Source: Candidatus Peregrinibacteria bacterium
GTDB lineage: Bacteria; Patescibacteriota; Gracilibacteria; Peribacterales; Peribacteraceae
Assembly (NCBI GenBank): GCA_030649955.1
Contig: JAUSFD010000017.1
Span: 1-64,000, forward strand
Length of the DNA stretch: 64,000 nt
Reading direction: 5' to 3'
This document shows, piece by piece, positions 16,424 through 26,367 of this stretch. Positions within the stretch are counted from its first letter, which is position 1. Every line of letters begins with the position of its first letter. The notes below the pieces were generated by a model. The model saw nothing but the letters and a program-made list of their open reading frames with translations. It was not told where the DNA came from and ran no database searches. Position numbers and translations under genes: made by a program.

Positions 16424-16557
16424 GGTTAGGATTAGGATTTGGATTAGGGACGATTTCGTTCCCCTGCCGATATGCAGTAGAAAAAATCGGATTTCCGTCA
16501 CTGGTTGCTCATCCATTCGGTGCTTGAAACCAAATCCTAATCCCAATCCTAATCCTC
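16424..16557. repeat. Word hairpin (ATTAGG type) after rpsO
   Basis: Left arm 16424-16449 (GGTTAGGATTAGGATT...) begins at the rpsO stop; right arm 16531-16557 is its imperfect inverse. Loop of about 80 bases. One of four ATTAGG copies here (others at 41703, 47973, 52632). Telomere-like in look only. Confidence 0.8.
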
Positions 16558-16609
16558 GTTATATGCCCTTCTCTACATCTTCTACGTCTGAGGGTAGAAT
16601 GCCTTCTCG

Positions 16610-16894
16610 ATGCCACTCCCTTCCAAAGATTTCCGCGACCTCTGCAGCCTCATCGCTTCGATCAAGTCGGAGAAGGAGGCGGCGTTACTTTTGAAAGATC
16701 TTCTCACTCCTCAGGAGCTCGACTCCCTCACGGAGCGCTGGCAATTGATTCAGGAACTCGCGAAGGGGACACCGCAGCGAGAAATCGCCCAGAAGCTCCA
16801 CATCAGCATCAGCAAGATCACCCGCGGGTCGCATGCACTCAAGTACGGAGCGGGGGGCTTTCGCCGGTTCCTCAAGAGAGCAAGGGCGCACTAG
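16610..16894 (+). CDS. trpR: TrpR/YerC family trp operon repressor
   Basis: 94 residues, all helical. LLTPQELDSLTERWQLIQEL aligns with the TrpR helices before the reader head, GTPQREIAQKLHISISKITR is the helix-turn-helix, and ITRGSHALK matches ITRGSNSLK of Escherichia coli TrpR, including the Thr-Arg-Gly-Ser residues near the tryptophan site. Convergent to trpA with a 23-base 3' overlap, i.e. at the far end of the operon it probably controls. It is GC-rich like the rest of the window, unlike the aro-trp genes. Confidence 0.88.
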   Translation: MPLPSKDFRDLCSLIASIKSEKEAALLLKDLLTPQELDSLTERWQLIQELAKGTPQREIAQKLHISISKITRGSHALKYGAGGFRRFLKRARAH

Positions 16895-17684
16895 AACTCT
16901 CCATATTTTTTTTCGATCCCGGTTGTAGCTCTCTGCATACGTTTGCGATCATTTGCATGCTGGGGAACTCCTGCACAATTCTACTTCCCACAATTACTCC
17001 GTCTGCACCAGCATCCACCGCAGCTTGAACCTGTTCAACAGTATTGATGCCAAATCCCACAAAGAGTGGCAATGATGTATGTGGCCGTATGCGTTGAATG
17101 ACTGTGTGAATATTCTCACCAAGAATTGCATTCGTGACGCCAGTGACTCCAAGGTAAGAGACAACGTAAAGGTATCCATCAGCGAGTTTTCCAATCTGTT
17201 GCAGTCGTTCCTTCGTAGTGAGCTCACTCACCAGGAAAACGGGTGCGATGCCATGCTTGCGAGCAAGTGGCACTACTTCCTGAGCATGTTCTAGCGGGAG
17301 ATCGGCAATGAGCACGGAATTCACACCGACCCTCGCACAGTCTTCATAAAACTTCTCGGTTCCGCGTTGCAGAACAAGGTTGTAATACACAAGCAGGCCA
17401 ATGGGGATATCGGTATCGCTCCTCACTTCTTCAAGAATATCAAAACAGTCGTCGATCTTGATTCCGCTATGGAGTGCACGTACATCTGCCGCCTGAATGA
17501 TAGGACCATCTGCAGGGGGATCAGAGAAAGGAAAGCCTAACTCCAGGGCATCTGCACCGTTCTCAATGAGCGTTCGAATGATCTGAAGAGATTCGTCCTT
17601 ATTTGGATCTCCGAGAACAGCAAAGGGAATAAAGAGTGCGTTCCCCTTCTTTTTCAAAGCCTCTGCGTACGGATTAGACAGCAT
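16872..17684 (-). CDS. trpA: Tryptophan synthase alpha chain
   Basis: 270 residues from ATG 17684 ([10 protein letters not shown]), overlapping the trpB stop by 11 bases. Catalytic Glu and Asp lie in [17 protein letters not shown]; also [28 protein letters not shown] and [12 protein letters not shown]. It cleaves indole-glycerol phosphate and passes indole to TrpB. Last gene of the supraoperon. Confidence 0.96.
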   Translation of the reverse strand: MLSNPYAEALKKKGNALFIPFAVLGDPNKDESLQIIRTLIENGADALELGFPFSDPPADGPIIQAADVRALHSGIKIDDCFDILEEVRSDTDIPIGLLVYYNLVLQRGTEKFYEDCARVGVNSVLIADLPLEHAQEVVPLARKHGIAPVFLVSELTTKERLQQIGKLADGYLYVVSYLGVTGVTNAILGENIHTVIQRIRPHTSLPLFVGFGINTVEQVQAAVDAGADGVIVGSRIVQEFPSMQMIANVCRELQPGSKKNMESSSAPLLS

Positions 17685-18876
17685 GGTTTTGTAGGTAACG
17701 AAGAACATGATCAATATCCTTATCTCCTCTGCCAGAAAGATTGATGAGGAGGATATCTTCTTTTTTCAGTGAAGAGGCAATTTTCTGTGCAGCGGCAATC
17801 GCGTGTGACGGTTCGAGGGCCGGAATGATTCCTTCCTTTCTGGTGAGCAAGAGGAACGCAGCAACAGCTTCCTGGTCAGTGATCGAGACGTACTGTGCTC
17901 GTTGTCTATCCTTCAAAAAACTATGTTCCGGTCCAACGCCTGGATAATCCAAACCAGCGGAGATGCTGTGTGCCTCCTGAATCTGGCCGTCTTCGTCTTG
18001 CAGGCAGTAGCTATAGGACCCATGCAGCGATCCTGGCCGTCCCATACCGAGGGCAGCACCATGCTTTCCTGTTTCAATGCCTTCTCCTGCGGGCTCCACA
18101 CCGACGAGTTGTACCTCAGCATCGTCTAGGAAAGCCTTGAAGATCCCGATGGCATTGCTTCCTCCTCCTACGCATGCACAAACGGTGTGCGGTAGCCTTC
18201 CGTATCGCTCCAAACATTGCACCCTTGCCTCGTCACCTATGACTCGCTGGAAGTAGGCGACGAGAGACGGGAAAGGATGAGGCCCTGCCACAGTCCCGAA
18301 GACGTAGTACGTGTCCTTACTGTGCGCAGTCCAGTACCGTAATGCATCGTTGATCGCGTCCTTGAGGCTTTGTGAGCCGGAATTGACGGAGATAACCTCC
18401 GCTCCGAAGAGCTTCATACGCTGCACGTTGGGGTGCTGTCTCTCGATATCCTTCGCACCCATGAAAATCTTCACGGGCAGATTGAAGAGCGCACCAGCCA
18501 TTGCCGTCGCAACTCCATGTTGACCCGCTCCTGTCTCAGCAATGAGTTCTGCTTTGCCCATGCGCTTTGCAAGGAGTGCTTGTCCGATGACGTTATTCGT
18601 CTTGTGCGCACCTCCATGCAAAAGATCTTCACGTTTCAAAACAACCCTGCAGCCAAACTCTTTACTGAGCGTGGGAAGCTCCGTGATCGGGGTCGGTCGC
18701 CCTGCGAAATCGCGGAGGAGATCATGCAGCTCCTTCTGGAATACAGGATCATCCTTGTATTGCAGGAATGCTGCTTCGACTTCGCTCAGAACGGGGATAA
18801 GAAGTTCCGAGACGTAGCAGCCACCGAAGGCCTGCCCTGAGCTTGTCGGAGGGCCGAATTGTCCGAGGGTTTTCAT
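17674..18876 (-). CDS. trpB: Tryptophan synthase beta chain, with an in-frame repeat insertion
   Basis: 400 residues from ATG 18876, which overlaps the trpF stop (ATGA). Pyridoxal phosphate Lys in [14 protein letters not shown], catalytic Glu in [13 protein letters not shown], phosphate loop [12 protein letters not shown] and the C-terminal LSGRGDKD. Near the N terminus the usual FGGxYVxExL reads [20 protein letters not shown]: about 10 extra residues encoded by a copy of a dispersed palindromic repeat (18831-18853). Confidence 0.95.
   Translation of the reverse strand: MKTLGQFGPPTSSGQAFGGCYVSELLIPVLSEVEAAFLQYKDDPVFQKELHDLLRDFAGRPTPITELPTLSKEFGCRVVLKREDLLHGGAHKTNNVIGQALLAKRMGKAELIAETGAGQHGVATAMAGALFNLPVKIFMGAKDIERQHPNVQRMKLFGAEVISVNSGSQSLKDAINDALRYWTAHSKDTYYVFGTVAGPHPFPSLVAYFQRVIGDEARVQCLERYGRLPHTVCACVGGGSNAIGIFKAFLDDAEVQLVGVEPAGEGIETGKHGAALGMGRPGSLHGSYSYCLQDEDGQIQEAHSISAGLDYPGVGPEHSFLKDRQRAQYVSITDQEAVAAFLLLTRKEGIIPALEPSHAIAAAQKIASSLKKEDILLINLSGRGDKDIDHVLRYLQNHAV
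18831..18853 (-). repeat. Dispersed palindromic repeat inside trpB
   Basis: CCTGCCCTGAGCTTGTCGGA then GGG on the plus strand; 21 of 23 bases match the complement of 60494-60516. In trpB it encodes PPTSSGQA. From experience, DKLRAG / STSSGQA / PELVEG peptides from this repeat type recur in annotated proteins of many environmental bacteria. Confidence 0.75.
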
Positions 18877-19469
18877 GAGGAGAGGGCGTGAAGGAATGCA
18901 GACATGCGATGGTGATTTTTCTCTCCCGGAGAACTTTCGATTCCACGCGCACAATCAACGGCAAAGGGTTGGATACGATCTGCAGCGACCCTGACATTTC
19001 CTGGGGTAAGGCCACCTGCAAAGAAGAGCTTTGAGCGAATGTGCAGCGGCAATTGCGCAGCTGCATCGAAGTCTACCTCATTCTCACCCTCAGCTTTATC
19101 TATGAGTACATAAGCGCAATGATGAAGAGCACTCTCCAAGTTTTTGATATCGGGTATGCCTCGGAAAGCTTGGATCACTGGCACAGAGATATTCTTGAGA
19201 AATCCATCATCCTGCCTCCCGTAAAGTTGCACGTAATCGAGATGAAGCATGTGAATATGTTTCTCCATTTCCGTCTGAGACTGTTCTTCAAACACACCGA
19301 CGAGTTGAGCTTTCTGTATGTGCTTCTTCAACGTTTCAGCGTGTTCAAGAGTGACATACCTCGGAGAAGATGGCACGAAGATGAAACCGAGGAAGTCGAC
19401 TGCAAGAGCCTCAGCAGCTTCGATATCTGCTTCCCGTGTCATGCCGCAAAATTTCACTTTCGGTTTCAT
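18873..19469 (-). CDS. trpF: Phosphoribosylanthranilate isomerase
   Basis: 198 residues, normal length. [17 protein letters not shown] carries the catalytic Cys, then [34 protein letters not shown] and [16 protein letters not shown] (catalytic Asp and phosphate site). It converts phosphoribosylanthranilate to the carboxyphenylamino-deoxyribulose phosphate used by TrpC. Overlaps both neighbours by 4 bases. Confidence 0.95.
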   Translation of the reverse strand: MKPKVKFCGMTREADIEAAEALAVDFLGFIFVPSSPRYVTLEHAETLKKHIQKAQLVGVFEEQSQTEMEKHIHMLHLDYVQLYGRQDDGFLKNISVPVIQAFRGIPDIKNLESALHHCAYVLIDKAEGENEVDFDAAAQLPLHIRSKLFFAGGLTPGNVRVAADRIQPFAVDCARGIESSPGEKNHHRMSAFLHALSS

Positions 19470-20254
19470 GATGCGAAGAGAGAATGGAGATGAGAAACAG
19501 GATCGTTGGCTTTCAAGATGGATGTACCTATCAGGAATCCTTGAACGAAAGGTGCAAGGCGCTTGATATCTTCTCTCGTATGAATGCCGCTTTCGGTGAT
19601 AAGACCGCGAATACCAGGCAACAGCTTCCTCACAAATGGCGCAAGCTTCTCTGTTGTTTGCAAATCGGTCTTCAGCGTGTGGAGATCTCTGTTGTTGATG
19701 CCGATCAGTACGTGCTTTCTTTTATCTGCTGAAAGCAAATCAAACACTTCCGCAGATTTTTCTATTTCTTCTTTGGAATGCACTTCGAGAAGGACATCGA
19801 GATTGAGGTCAACTGCATGAGAAGCAAGTTCCACAAATGCAAGTCTTTCTAGAATCGCCGCAATCAAAAGAATGGCATTTGCTCCATTGTTCACAGCATG
19901 ATCGATTTGGCGAGTGCTGATGATGACGTCCTTCGCGAGGAGCGGCTTCTCCGTCATCATGCGTACTTCGTTCAACAAATCGAATCCTCCTCCGAAGTAC
20001 TGTTCATCGCAGAGGACAGAAATTGCCTGTGCGTGCTGGTTGTACAGTTTTACCATATTTGGAATGCCTTCTCTGTTCAACAGAAGGCCTCCCGATGGAG
20101 ACTTCGGTTTGATTTCAGCAATGAGCGCGGGATGCCTTTGCAGAATTGCATCAATGAACGAAGGCCCGGAGGCCCGTTTGGGCATCATGTTCGGCAGTGA
20201 GGCGATTTCCTGCTTCTTCGTTGCAACGATGGTATCGAGGATGGATGCGGTCAT
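19466..20254 (-). CDS. trpC: Indole-3-glycerol phosphate synthase
   Basis: 262 residues, monofunctional. Catalytic Lys in LIAEIKPKSPSGG, then LCDEQYFGGGFDLL, PLLAKDVIIS (second Lys), LEVHSKEEIEK, IGINNRDLHTLKTD and ITESGIHTREDI. Order trpD-trpC-trpF with 4-base overlaps suggests strict translational coupling. Confidence 0.96.
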   Translation of the reverse strand: MTASILDTIVATKKQEIASLPNMMPKRASGPSFIDAILQRHPALIAEIKPKSPSGGLLLNREGIPNMVKLYNQHAQAISVLCDEQYFGGGFDLLNEVRMMTEKPLLAKDVIISTRQIDHAVNNGANAILLIAAILERLAFVELASHAVDLNLDVLLEVHSKEEIEKSAEVFDLLSADKRKHVLIGINNRDLHTLKTDLQTTEKLAPFVRKLLPGIRGLITESGIHTREDIKRLAPFVQGFLIGTSILKANDPVSHLHSLFAS

Positions 20255-21234
20255 AGTTGTTTGGTGAAATCCCGATACGAAAGGAAGAGATCATGTGCTG
20301 CACCGGACTCCAGAGTTTTTTGAGCAAGTGAGAAGGCATCTTCGATTCTCGTTACCAAAGGCGTGAGGAGCAGTGCATGTGCCGCATTGAGCAGAATGAG
20401 ATTCTTCATTGCAGCCGTGCCTCTCCCTTGGGCAAGCTCCAAGAAAAGTGCTGAGTTTTCCTTTGCAGTTCCACCTTCGATTTCAGAAGCAAACGCGAGT
20501 GGTACAGATAGAGATGCTGGTGAGAATTCTTCGATCTTTACGTCCTTTTCTGTGACACGCCGCACCCTCGTTCCTGTGGTAACTGTCACTTCATCGAGGC
20601 CGTCATGCCCTGTGACAATCATTGATCCTATGGAGCCAAGTTTTTGCAGTGTTTCTGCGATGACCTTGGCGTCTGTGTCGCTCCCGGTACCGATCATCTG
20701 TCGATGGACACCTGCCGGGTTACAGAGAGGTCCGATCAGATTGAAGAGAGTCTTCTTGCCGTATTTCTTCCGTAGAGGCGCAACGAATCGAAGAGCAGGG
20801 TGATGGAGTCGGGCATAGAGGAAGGCAATCCCCATTTCTTCAAATACACGGCGTTCCTGATCAGGATTCAGATCGATGTTCACTCCCAACTCTTCCAAGA
20901 GGTCAAAGCAACCACAATTGCCACCCGCCGAGCGGTTGCCGTGCTTGGCAACTTTTCCGCCTACTGCAGCCACAATAAATGCCGTCAGAGACGAAGTATT
21001 GATCGTCTTGAGACCACTACCGCCCGTACCACAGGTATCTATCGCATCAGAAGAGAGTGATGTGGGAATCATGCTTTCTCGCAATGCTCGTACTCCATTC
21101 GTGAGCAAATCCGCTGAGATGGGTCGCTGCACAAGATCGTTGAATATGGCTTGTCGTTCTGCATCCTCACATTTTTCTGAGAGCAGGGTCTTGGTCAGTT
21201 CGAATGCCGATTGGTTATGAAGAGTCGCAGACAT
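20251..21234 (-). CDS. trpD: Anthranilate phosphoribosyltransferase
   Basis: 327 residues from ATG 21234, two bases after the aroC stop. DTCGTGGSGLKTINTSS binds PRPP; KHGNRSAGGNCGCFDLLEEL replaces the more usual GNRxxSSxxGSADVLE, a local deviation at the anthranilate/PRPP site; also FLYARLHHPALRFV and TLFNLIGPLCNPAG. Not fused to TrpG, because TrpG is fused to DAHP synthase in this operon. Confidence 0.95.
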   Translation of the reverse strand: MSATLHNQSAFELTKTLLSEKCEDAERQAIFNDLVQRPISADLLTNGVRALRESMIPTSLSSDAIDTCGTGGSGLKTINTSSLTAFIVAAVGGKVAKHGNRSAGGNCGCFDLLEELGVNIDLNPDQERRVFEEMGIAFLYARLHHPALRFVAPLRKKYGKKTLFNLIGPLCNPAGVHRQMIGTGSDTDAKVIAETLQKLGSIGSMIVTGHDGLDEVTVTTGTRVRRVTEKDVKIEEFSPASLSVPLAFASEIEGGTAKENSALFLELAQGRGTAAMKNLILLNAAHALLLTPLVTRIEDAFSLAQKTLESGAAHDLFLSYRDFTKQL

Positions 21235-21236
21235 GA

Positions 21237-22250
21237 TCAGGAAGAAGGATGATTCGTAAAATTGGCGTAGGTGCGTTGCAGCAGATAACAATCTGCAAGC
21301 ACGATGGCTACCATCGCTTCGGCTACAGGAATAACGCGAGGGACGATGCAGGAGTCGTGACGGCCTCTCTTGGCTACCTCTCCAAGAGAACTAGGAGGCT
21401 TCACGCTGATATGGAGAACCATATCTTCTCCCGTGGAGATTCCACCAAGAATGCCGCCGAAGTGTTTGCGATCTGAGATGTAATCGACGCCTTTCATTGC
21501 GGCAACATCGAATCCTGATCCATAGCTAAAGCCGGTGACGGCTCCGATGCTCATGAGCGCATCTGCGAGTCGTGCTTTCAATTTGCCGAAGACCGGATCT
21601 CCTAAATTCGGAGGAGTGCCAGTCACACGGACTTCTATCAATCCACCGGTGGAGTTGAACTTTTCTTTGAGTTCTAAGACGTATTCCTCCATTTGCTTGG
21701 CTGCAGATGGATCGGCACATCTAACAGGATTCTGCTCAATTGATTCAAGATTGAATGTCTTGGCTTCATGCGGCCCGATCTTGATGGTGTGCCCAATAAC
21801 CTTTGTATCTATAGGCAGAATCTTCCGTGCGATTGTTCCAGCAATGACTCTTGCCACGGTTTCTCTGCCAGAAGATCTTCCTCCCCCTCGGTGATCCCGA
21901 TGCTCGTACTTCGCCGCGTACGTCGCATCAGCATGCCCAGGCCGGAAGGCTTTTCGCAGCAGATCGTAGTCCTGGGGGCGTTGATCCTTATTCTCCACGA
22001 TCACCGTAATCGGCATACCGGTAGTCTTCCCTTCAAATACACCGGAGAGAATGATCGGCTTATCTTCCTCCTTGCGTGCACTCGCCATAGCACTCTGGCC
22101 AGGACGACGCCTGCGAAGATCTGGCAGCAGATCATCTTCCGACAATGAGATGCCGCTTGGACATCCATCGATGACGACACCGAGAGCGGGTCCGTGTGAT
22201 TCGCCGAAGGTGGTGATGCGAAACAGATCGCCAAAACTATTGCTTGCCAT
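21237..22250 (-). CDS. aroC: Chorismate synthase
   Basis: 337 residues from ATG 22250 (MASNSFGDLF), inside the last codons of aroD-aroE. The two catalytic His lie in FRITTFGESHGPALGV and EHRDHRGGGRSSGRET; RRRPGQSAMASARKE is the RRPGQ signature, and GSGFDVAAMKG and KHFGGILGGISTGEDM line the flavin site. It makes chorismate from EPSP using reduced FMN. Confidence 0.96.
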   Translation of the reverse strand: MASNSFGDLFRITTFGESHGPALGVVIDGCPSGISLSEDDLLPDLRRRRPGQSAMASARKEEDKPIILSGVFEGKTTGMPITVIVENKDQRPQDYDLLRKAFRPGHADATYAAKYEHRDHRGGGRSSGRETVARVIAGTIARKILPIDTKVIGHTIKIGPHEAKTFNLESIEQNPVRCADPSAAKQMEEYVLELKEKFNSTGGLIEVRVTGTPPNLGDPVFGKLKARLADALMSIGAVTGFSYGSGFDVAAMKGVDYISDRKHFGGILGGISTGEDMVLHISVKPPSSLGEVAKRGRHDSCIVPRVIPVAEAMVAIVLADCYLLQRTYANFTNHPSS

Positions 22251-23601
22251 AGGACATTGGGAAAAGAGACTGAAGAAATTGGCTATCATCACTCGATGGT
22301 GTGATACCAGTGAAACATTGGAATTGGCCGAGAGCTTGCTGAAGAAGCATCGGAATCCCGTCATGAGTCTGATACCCCTTTTGTTCTGCTTCTTTCAAAA
22401 AGAGGGTGGCTTTGCCATATCGAAGATCAAGCGCGTGAGCACCTGGCTTTGCAGAGGGAATTGGCAGAGGTACATCGGCATTCACGGCACATATAAGTAC
22501 ATCCGGTTTTGCCTTCAAGACTGCGGAGAGGTCAAAACTTGGAATAGAGAACTTCTTTTCAATTTCTAATCGTGCTTCCGTGCTTCGTGCGAACACCTGT
22601 ATCTCTTGGATTCCCTTTTCCTTGCAGGCATGAATCACAGCAGGCACTACGCCTCCTGATCCGAGAATTGCGACGGCAGATCCTTCTTTAATAAAGTCGT
22701 AGCCTTCTCGAATGCCGTATTCATCTTTGTTGTAACCCTTATACTCGCCGTCTTCGCGCACGACTGTATTTACGCTCTGCAGCTCTCTAGCCAGAGGGTC
22801 GAGATCATCAAGGGTTGAAAGTATGTCTTTCTTGAAAGGTGTTGTTACCGAAAGCCCCTGCACCTTTGTCTGCTTTATAAAGCTCATCGCATCGTCGAGA
22901 TTATCCGAAAGAAATGCCGTAAAAACAGCATCTACATCATGGGCTGCGAATAATGCGTTCTGTATGAGTGGACTTCCACTCTTCACATTTAGGCTTCCGA
23001 GAATGCCGAAGACAAGTGGCTGCTTGCAGTGCGCTGTTTTCTTGTAGAGCGAGAGGGCTACCTGTCCGGAAGCAGCAGCTTCGCCTTCATCCACATACGT
23101 GTATGTCAGTTCATTTCGGAACGGCGAGAGGATGCGATTATAATTTGCGCGAATACCCATGCCGAGAATAATGCGCTTCTGCTCTTTGGGCAGGGCAGCA
23201 TGCAGTCTTTCGAGCGTTGCAAGATCATCGTATGCATTGATCGTCGTAACGATCTTGATGATATCTGCTCCTTCACTGCGACATTGCTCCGTCAGTTCCA
23301 GCAACGCTTGTAAAGAAGGTGTCTTTTCATAATCGTGGAAGCTGCGTATGAGAGTCGCAGATGATGGAATAGGAGTTGTCTCTCCAAGCTCTAGATCGAT
23401 ATATGATGGCTGGAGATTCGTGATCAGGCTCGCGCTGGTGTTCCGTGGAGAGACGATGAGAGGCAATGGTGTGTTGAATGCGGGCACATTTGGAGTTAGA
23501 TCTCCGCGAATCTCCAGGAGATCTGCTCCTGCTTCACTCACTCGCTTGGCGAACGTCAGGGGGTCATGTGCGGCCGATGATGGCAGGGTTACAACGAACA
23601 T
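22237..23601 (-). CDS. aroD-aroE: Fused 3-dehydroquinate dehydratase (type I) - shikimate dehydrogenase
   Basis: 454 residues. Residues 1-215 are a type I dehydratase: EIRGDLTPN, catalytic His in SFHDYEKTP, Schiff-base Lys in DIIKIVTTIN and a degenerate C-terminal ASGQVAL. Residues 220-454 are AroE: GSLNVKSGSPLIQNALF, SVTTPFKK (catalytic Lys), SVNTVV, GYNKDEYG (NTD reads NKD), AVAILGSGGVVPAVIHA (NADP loop). The same fusion order is known from plants and some bacteria. It covers pathway steps 3 and 4. Confidence 0.93.
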   Translation of the reverse strand: MFVVTLPSSAAHDPLTFAKRVSEAGADLLEIRGDLTPNVPAFNTPLPLIVSPRNTSASLITNLQPSYIDLELGETTPIPSSATLIRSFHDYEKTPSLQALLELTEQCRSEGADIIKIVTTINAYDDLATLERLHAALPKEQKRIILGMGIRANYNRILSPFRNELTYTYVDEGEAAASGQVALSLYKKTAHCKQPLVFGILGSLNVKSGSPLIQNALFAAHDVDAVFTAFLSDNLDDAMSFIKQTKVQGLSVTTPFKKDILSTLDDLDPLARELQSVNTVVREDGEYKGYNKDEYGIREGYDFIKEGSAVAILGSGGVVPAVIHACKEKGIQEIQVFARSTEARLEIEKKFSIPSFDLSAVLKAKPDVLICAVNADVPLPIPSAKPGAHALDLRYGKATLFLKEAEQKGYQTHDGIPMLLQQALGQFQCFTGITPSSDDSQFLQSLFPMSYGKQ

Positions 23602-25322
23602 AGAGCGCGAAGAGAACGAACGGCATCATTAATGCTGCCGGAGTTAGGAAGCGAAAAGTGAGCGACCTCTTGGTAGAGCGGAGTCCGTTTTTTGAGGATC
23701 ATCGGAACCTCCTGCTCCAGAGGAAGAGCGGTCAAAGACGGTCTTTTAGCCTTTTTCAATCGTTCTATGAGCTCGCCTGATCGCGCCTTCAGGTGAATAA
23801 CGATTGCCTGCTCTCGTAGCCGTCTTCGTGTAGCCTTGGACTCGATTGCTCCGCCACCAAGAGAGACAACATGACCAGGTTGTAGGCACGCTTGTACGAT
23901 GCGCTCTTCCTCTTTCCGAAATTTCATCCAGTCATGCTTCTCAATGAACCTTCGTATGTTTCCATGTTTCCGTTCGAAGACACGATCTGTATCAAACGAT
24001 TTGAGCGACAAAGCATGCGCAAGTGACTTCCCCAGCGTGCTCTTGCCGCAGCCACGCATACCGACAATCGCAATGGGACGGGATGAAGAGTGAAGACTCT
24101 GTAGATCGTCAAAGAAATGCGGATAGCTCTTCGAGACGCAGCCGGGATTCTCGATACGGATTCCAGGGTGGAGGGAACCTAGAATCGCAAAGCAGAATGC
24201 CATTCGATGGTCGTCATGAGGATCGAGAAGAGCACCTCTAATTGTTGATTTTCGGACTGTGACCCCATCGTGATTTTTCTCGATTCGAATACCTGCCTTT
24301 TGCAATTCATTGGTGAGAACTGAAAGTCGATCAGACTCCTTGTATCGTAGATTCTCGGCTCCACTCATCTTGGTCACTTCGTCTCTGCATGCAGCAAGGA
24401 CAGCCAGATTCATCACTTGATCGGGTATGTCTGAGCAGTGAATCGTTATCTGTCCTTTCTTCCGCATTTGAGCAATTACCTTCGGAAGCGTCGCATCTCC
24501 TTGCAGCGAACGTGGGTCGAGATTCGAAAAGGATACCGTGCTGTGTGTGAGTTCAGCGAGAACAAGGAAAGCTCCCGCCGCACTGTGATCTCCTTCGACG
24601 TGATAGCTGCGAGGCGTTCTATATCTCGCTGTGTCCAAAACATGTATCACTCCATTTCGCATCTGAACAGGAACACCAAAATCTCTCATGACTTGTCGTG
24701 TGAGAGCGACATAAGACTGCGAGGGGACAGACCCTACCAGCTTCAGCGTCATGCCTTGTGGAAGAACAGGAGCAATGAGCAGCAATGATGTCAGGAACTG
24801 GCTACTCTTTTGTGTTCTGAGGTTTGCGACTCCACCCAACAATGATCCGCCTCGTATATGGATTGGCGGATACCCATTTGTATCTTCAATGTCTGCTCCC
24901 AATGCTTTCAGTGCTGCAACAAGATCGCCGATAGGACGCTTGTGCATAGCATCATTTCCCGTGAGAACGAATTCGCCGGGAACAATACAGGCGAGAGATG
25001 TAAGGAAGCGTAGCGTCGTACCGGCATTTCCACAGAAGAGTTCCTTTGGCCTTCTGTACCTCTGTTTCTTCGGAATGCCCCCGCTGATAATCAGAATGCC
25101 TTTTTTACGATTGGTGTAGTGAATATCGAAGCCAATCGAGGCTAGGTTTTTTACGAGGAGAGCAACATCGTCGCATGGTGTTGCGCCATAGATCGTCGTC
25201 TGACCTTCAGAAAGGCATGCGGCGATGATCGCGCGGTTCGCGTGAGACTTTGATCCCGGCATGGTCAATGTCGCTGTAAATGGGAGCGAAAGAGGAGCCA
25301 GTGAGAGCACGTCAGTATTCAT
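23589..25322 (-). CDS. aroA-aroK: Fused EPSP synthase - shikimate kinase
   Basis: 577 residues. Residues 1-425 are AroA: PGSKSHANRAIIAACL, ELFCGNAGTTLRFLTSL, SSQFLTSLLLIAPVLP, NLRYKESDRLSVL and DPHDDHRMAFCFAILG. Residues 428-577 are shikimate kinase: VGMRGCGKSTLGKSLAHAL (Walker A), SFDTDRVFE, FRKEEERIV and VVSLGGGAI. In the pathway the kinase acts just before EPSP synthase, so one polypeptide holds two consecutive steps in reverse order. The overlap with aroB is 4 bases and with aroD-aroE 13 bases. Confidence 0.94.
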   Translation of the reverse strand: MNTDVLSLAPLSLPFTATLTMPGSKSHANRAIIAACLSEGQTTIYGATPCDDVALLVKNLASIGFDIHYTNRKKGILIISGGIPKKQRYRRPKELFCGNAGTTLRFLTSLACIVPGEFVLTGNDAMHKRPIGDLVAALKALGADIEDTNGYPPIHIRGGSLLGGVANLRTQKSSQFLTSLLLIAPVLPQGMTLKLVGSVPSQSYVALTRQVMRDFGVPVQMRNGVIHVLDTARYRTPRSYHVEGDHSAAGAFLVLAELTHSTVSFSNLDPRSLQGDATLPKVIAQMRKKGQITIHCSDIPDQVMNLAVLAACRDEVTKMSGAENLRYKESDRLSVLTNELQKAGIRIEKNHDGVTVRKSTIRGALLDPHDDHRMAFCFAILGSLHPGIRIENPGCVSKSYPHFFDDLQSLHSSSRPIAIVGMRGCGKSTLGKSLAHALSLKSFDTDRVFERKHGNIRRFIEKHDWMKFRKEEERIVQACLQPGHVVSLGGGAIESKATRRRLREQAIVIHLKARSGELIERLKKAKRPSLTALPLEQEVPMILKKRTPLYQEVAHFSLPNSGSINDAVRSLRALCSL

Positions 25323-26365
25323 GAGTACGTACGAAGAAAGCGTTCTTCATCCAAAGTGATGATTTCTCCTTTCCCAAACTCTCTCGGCACCGCGATCCTG
25401 AGGTCTCGGCTGATAACCTTTTTATCGCTCTGCATGGCTCTTAGTAGAGTCTGTGGTTTGCACGTATCGGGAATCACTGTAGGCATGTTGATCTCCTCCA
25501 ATAGATGTTTCATGCGATCAACACCTTTCAAGTCTGCAAGTTGCATTTCCGCAATCATTCCGATACTCACAGCCTTCCCGTGAGAGATGGTGAAATCCGA
25601 TACGGCTTCGACAGCGTGACCGATAGTGTGACCAAAGTTCAAAAAGAGCCGCTTTGTTTGATCTCGTTCATCTTCCTCAACAATTTGTACTTTCAGGCTC
25701 ACTGCTTTCTCAATGCAACTCAGGAGCACTGAGGACTCTTTCGCCAGAATCTTCTTCATATTCTTCTCGATGTACTCAAGGAAATTCGCATCAAGCATCG
25801 CGGCAATCTTGATAACTTCGACAAGCCCCTCACAGAACTGCGTATCAGGAAGTGTCGATAACAGACGGATATCTGCGATGACTGCCCTTGGATGATGAAA
25901 TGCACCCAAGAGATTTTTTACTGTGCCAAGATCCACTCCAGTTTTTCCTCCGATGGAGGCATCAACCATACCGAGCAGTGTTGTTGGAATGTGTACGCAG
26001 CCGATGCCACGCATGTACATGCTCGCAACAAAGCCACCAAGGTCTGTGAGCATCCCTCCGCCAACATTGAGGAGAAGTGACTGACGTGTGGCTCCAAGTG
26101 CCAGTAGACTCGACGCAATGCGCTCGACCTCATGCAAGGATTTTGATGCTTCGCCGCTTGGAACTGAGATCAGGTGTGCTTTCTGAAGATGCGAAGCGAT
26201 ATCCTTCGCAACTGTCTTGACCGCTGCATCATGCAGGATAAAGAAGCCATCAAAATTTCCAAGCTTTTCTATGAACTGATGCAGTTCGATCAGCATTCCT
26301 TCTCCGATATGAACGGGAGTGGAAGTGGCTTGAGCCTGTGGATGGTGGAGAATAATTGTTTTCAT
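25319..26365 (-). CDS. aroB: 3-dehydroquinate synthase
   Basis: 348 residues. NAD- and metal-site motifs are intact: NVGGGMLTDLGGFVASMYMR, IPTTLLGMVDASIGGKTGVD, KNLLGAFHHP, EGLVEVIKIAAMLD and FGHTIGHAVE. It cyclises DAHP. Start lies 2 bases after the trpG-DAHP synthase stop. Confidence 0.96.
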   Translation of the reverse strand: MKTIILHHPQAQATSTPVHIGEGMLIELHQFIEKLGNFDGFFILHDAAVKTVAKDIASHLQKAHLISVPSGEASKSLHEVERIASSLLALGATRQSLLLNVGGGMLTDLGGFVASMYMRGIGCVHIPTTLLGMVDASIGGKTGVDLGTVKNLLGAFHHPRAVIADIRLLSTLPDTQFCEGLVEVIKIAAMLDANFLEYIEKNMKKILAKESSVLLSCIEKAVSLKVQIVEEDERDQTKRLFLNFGHTIGHAVEAVSDFTISHGKAVSIGMIAEMQLADLKGVDRMKHLLEEINMPTVIPDTCKPQTLLRAMQSDKKVISRDLRIAVPREFGKGEIITLDEERFLRTYS

Positions 26366-26367
26366 GG

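Noticed and set aside
16424-16557. Telomere or chromosome end, because of TTAGGATTAGG arrays
   Set aside because: The arrays are internal, inverted and flanked by normal genes on both sides.
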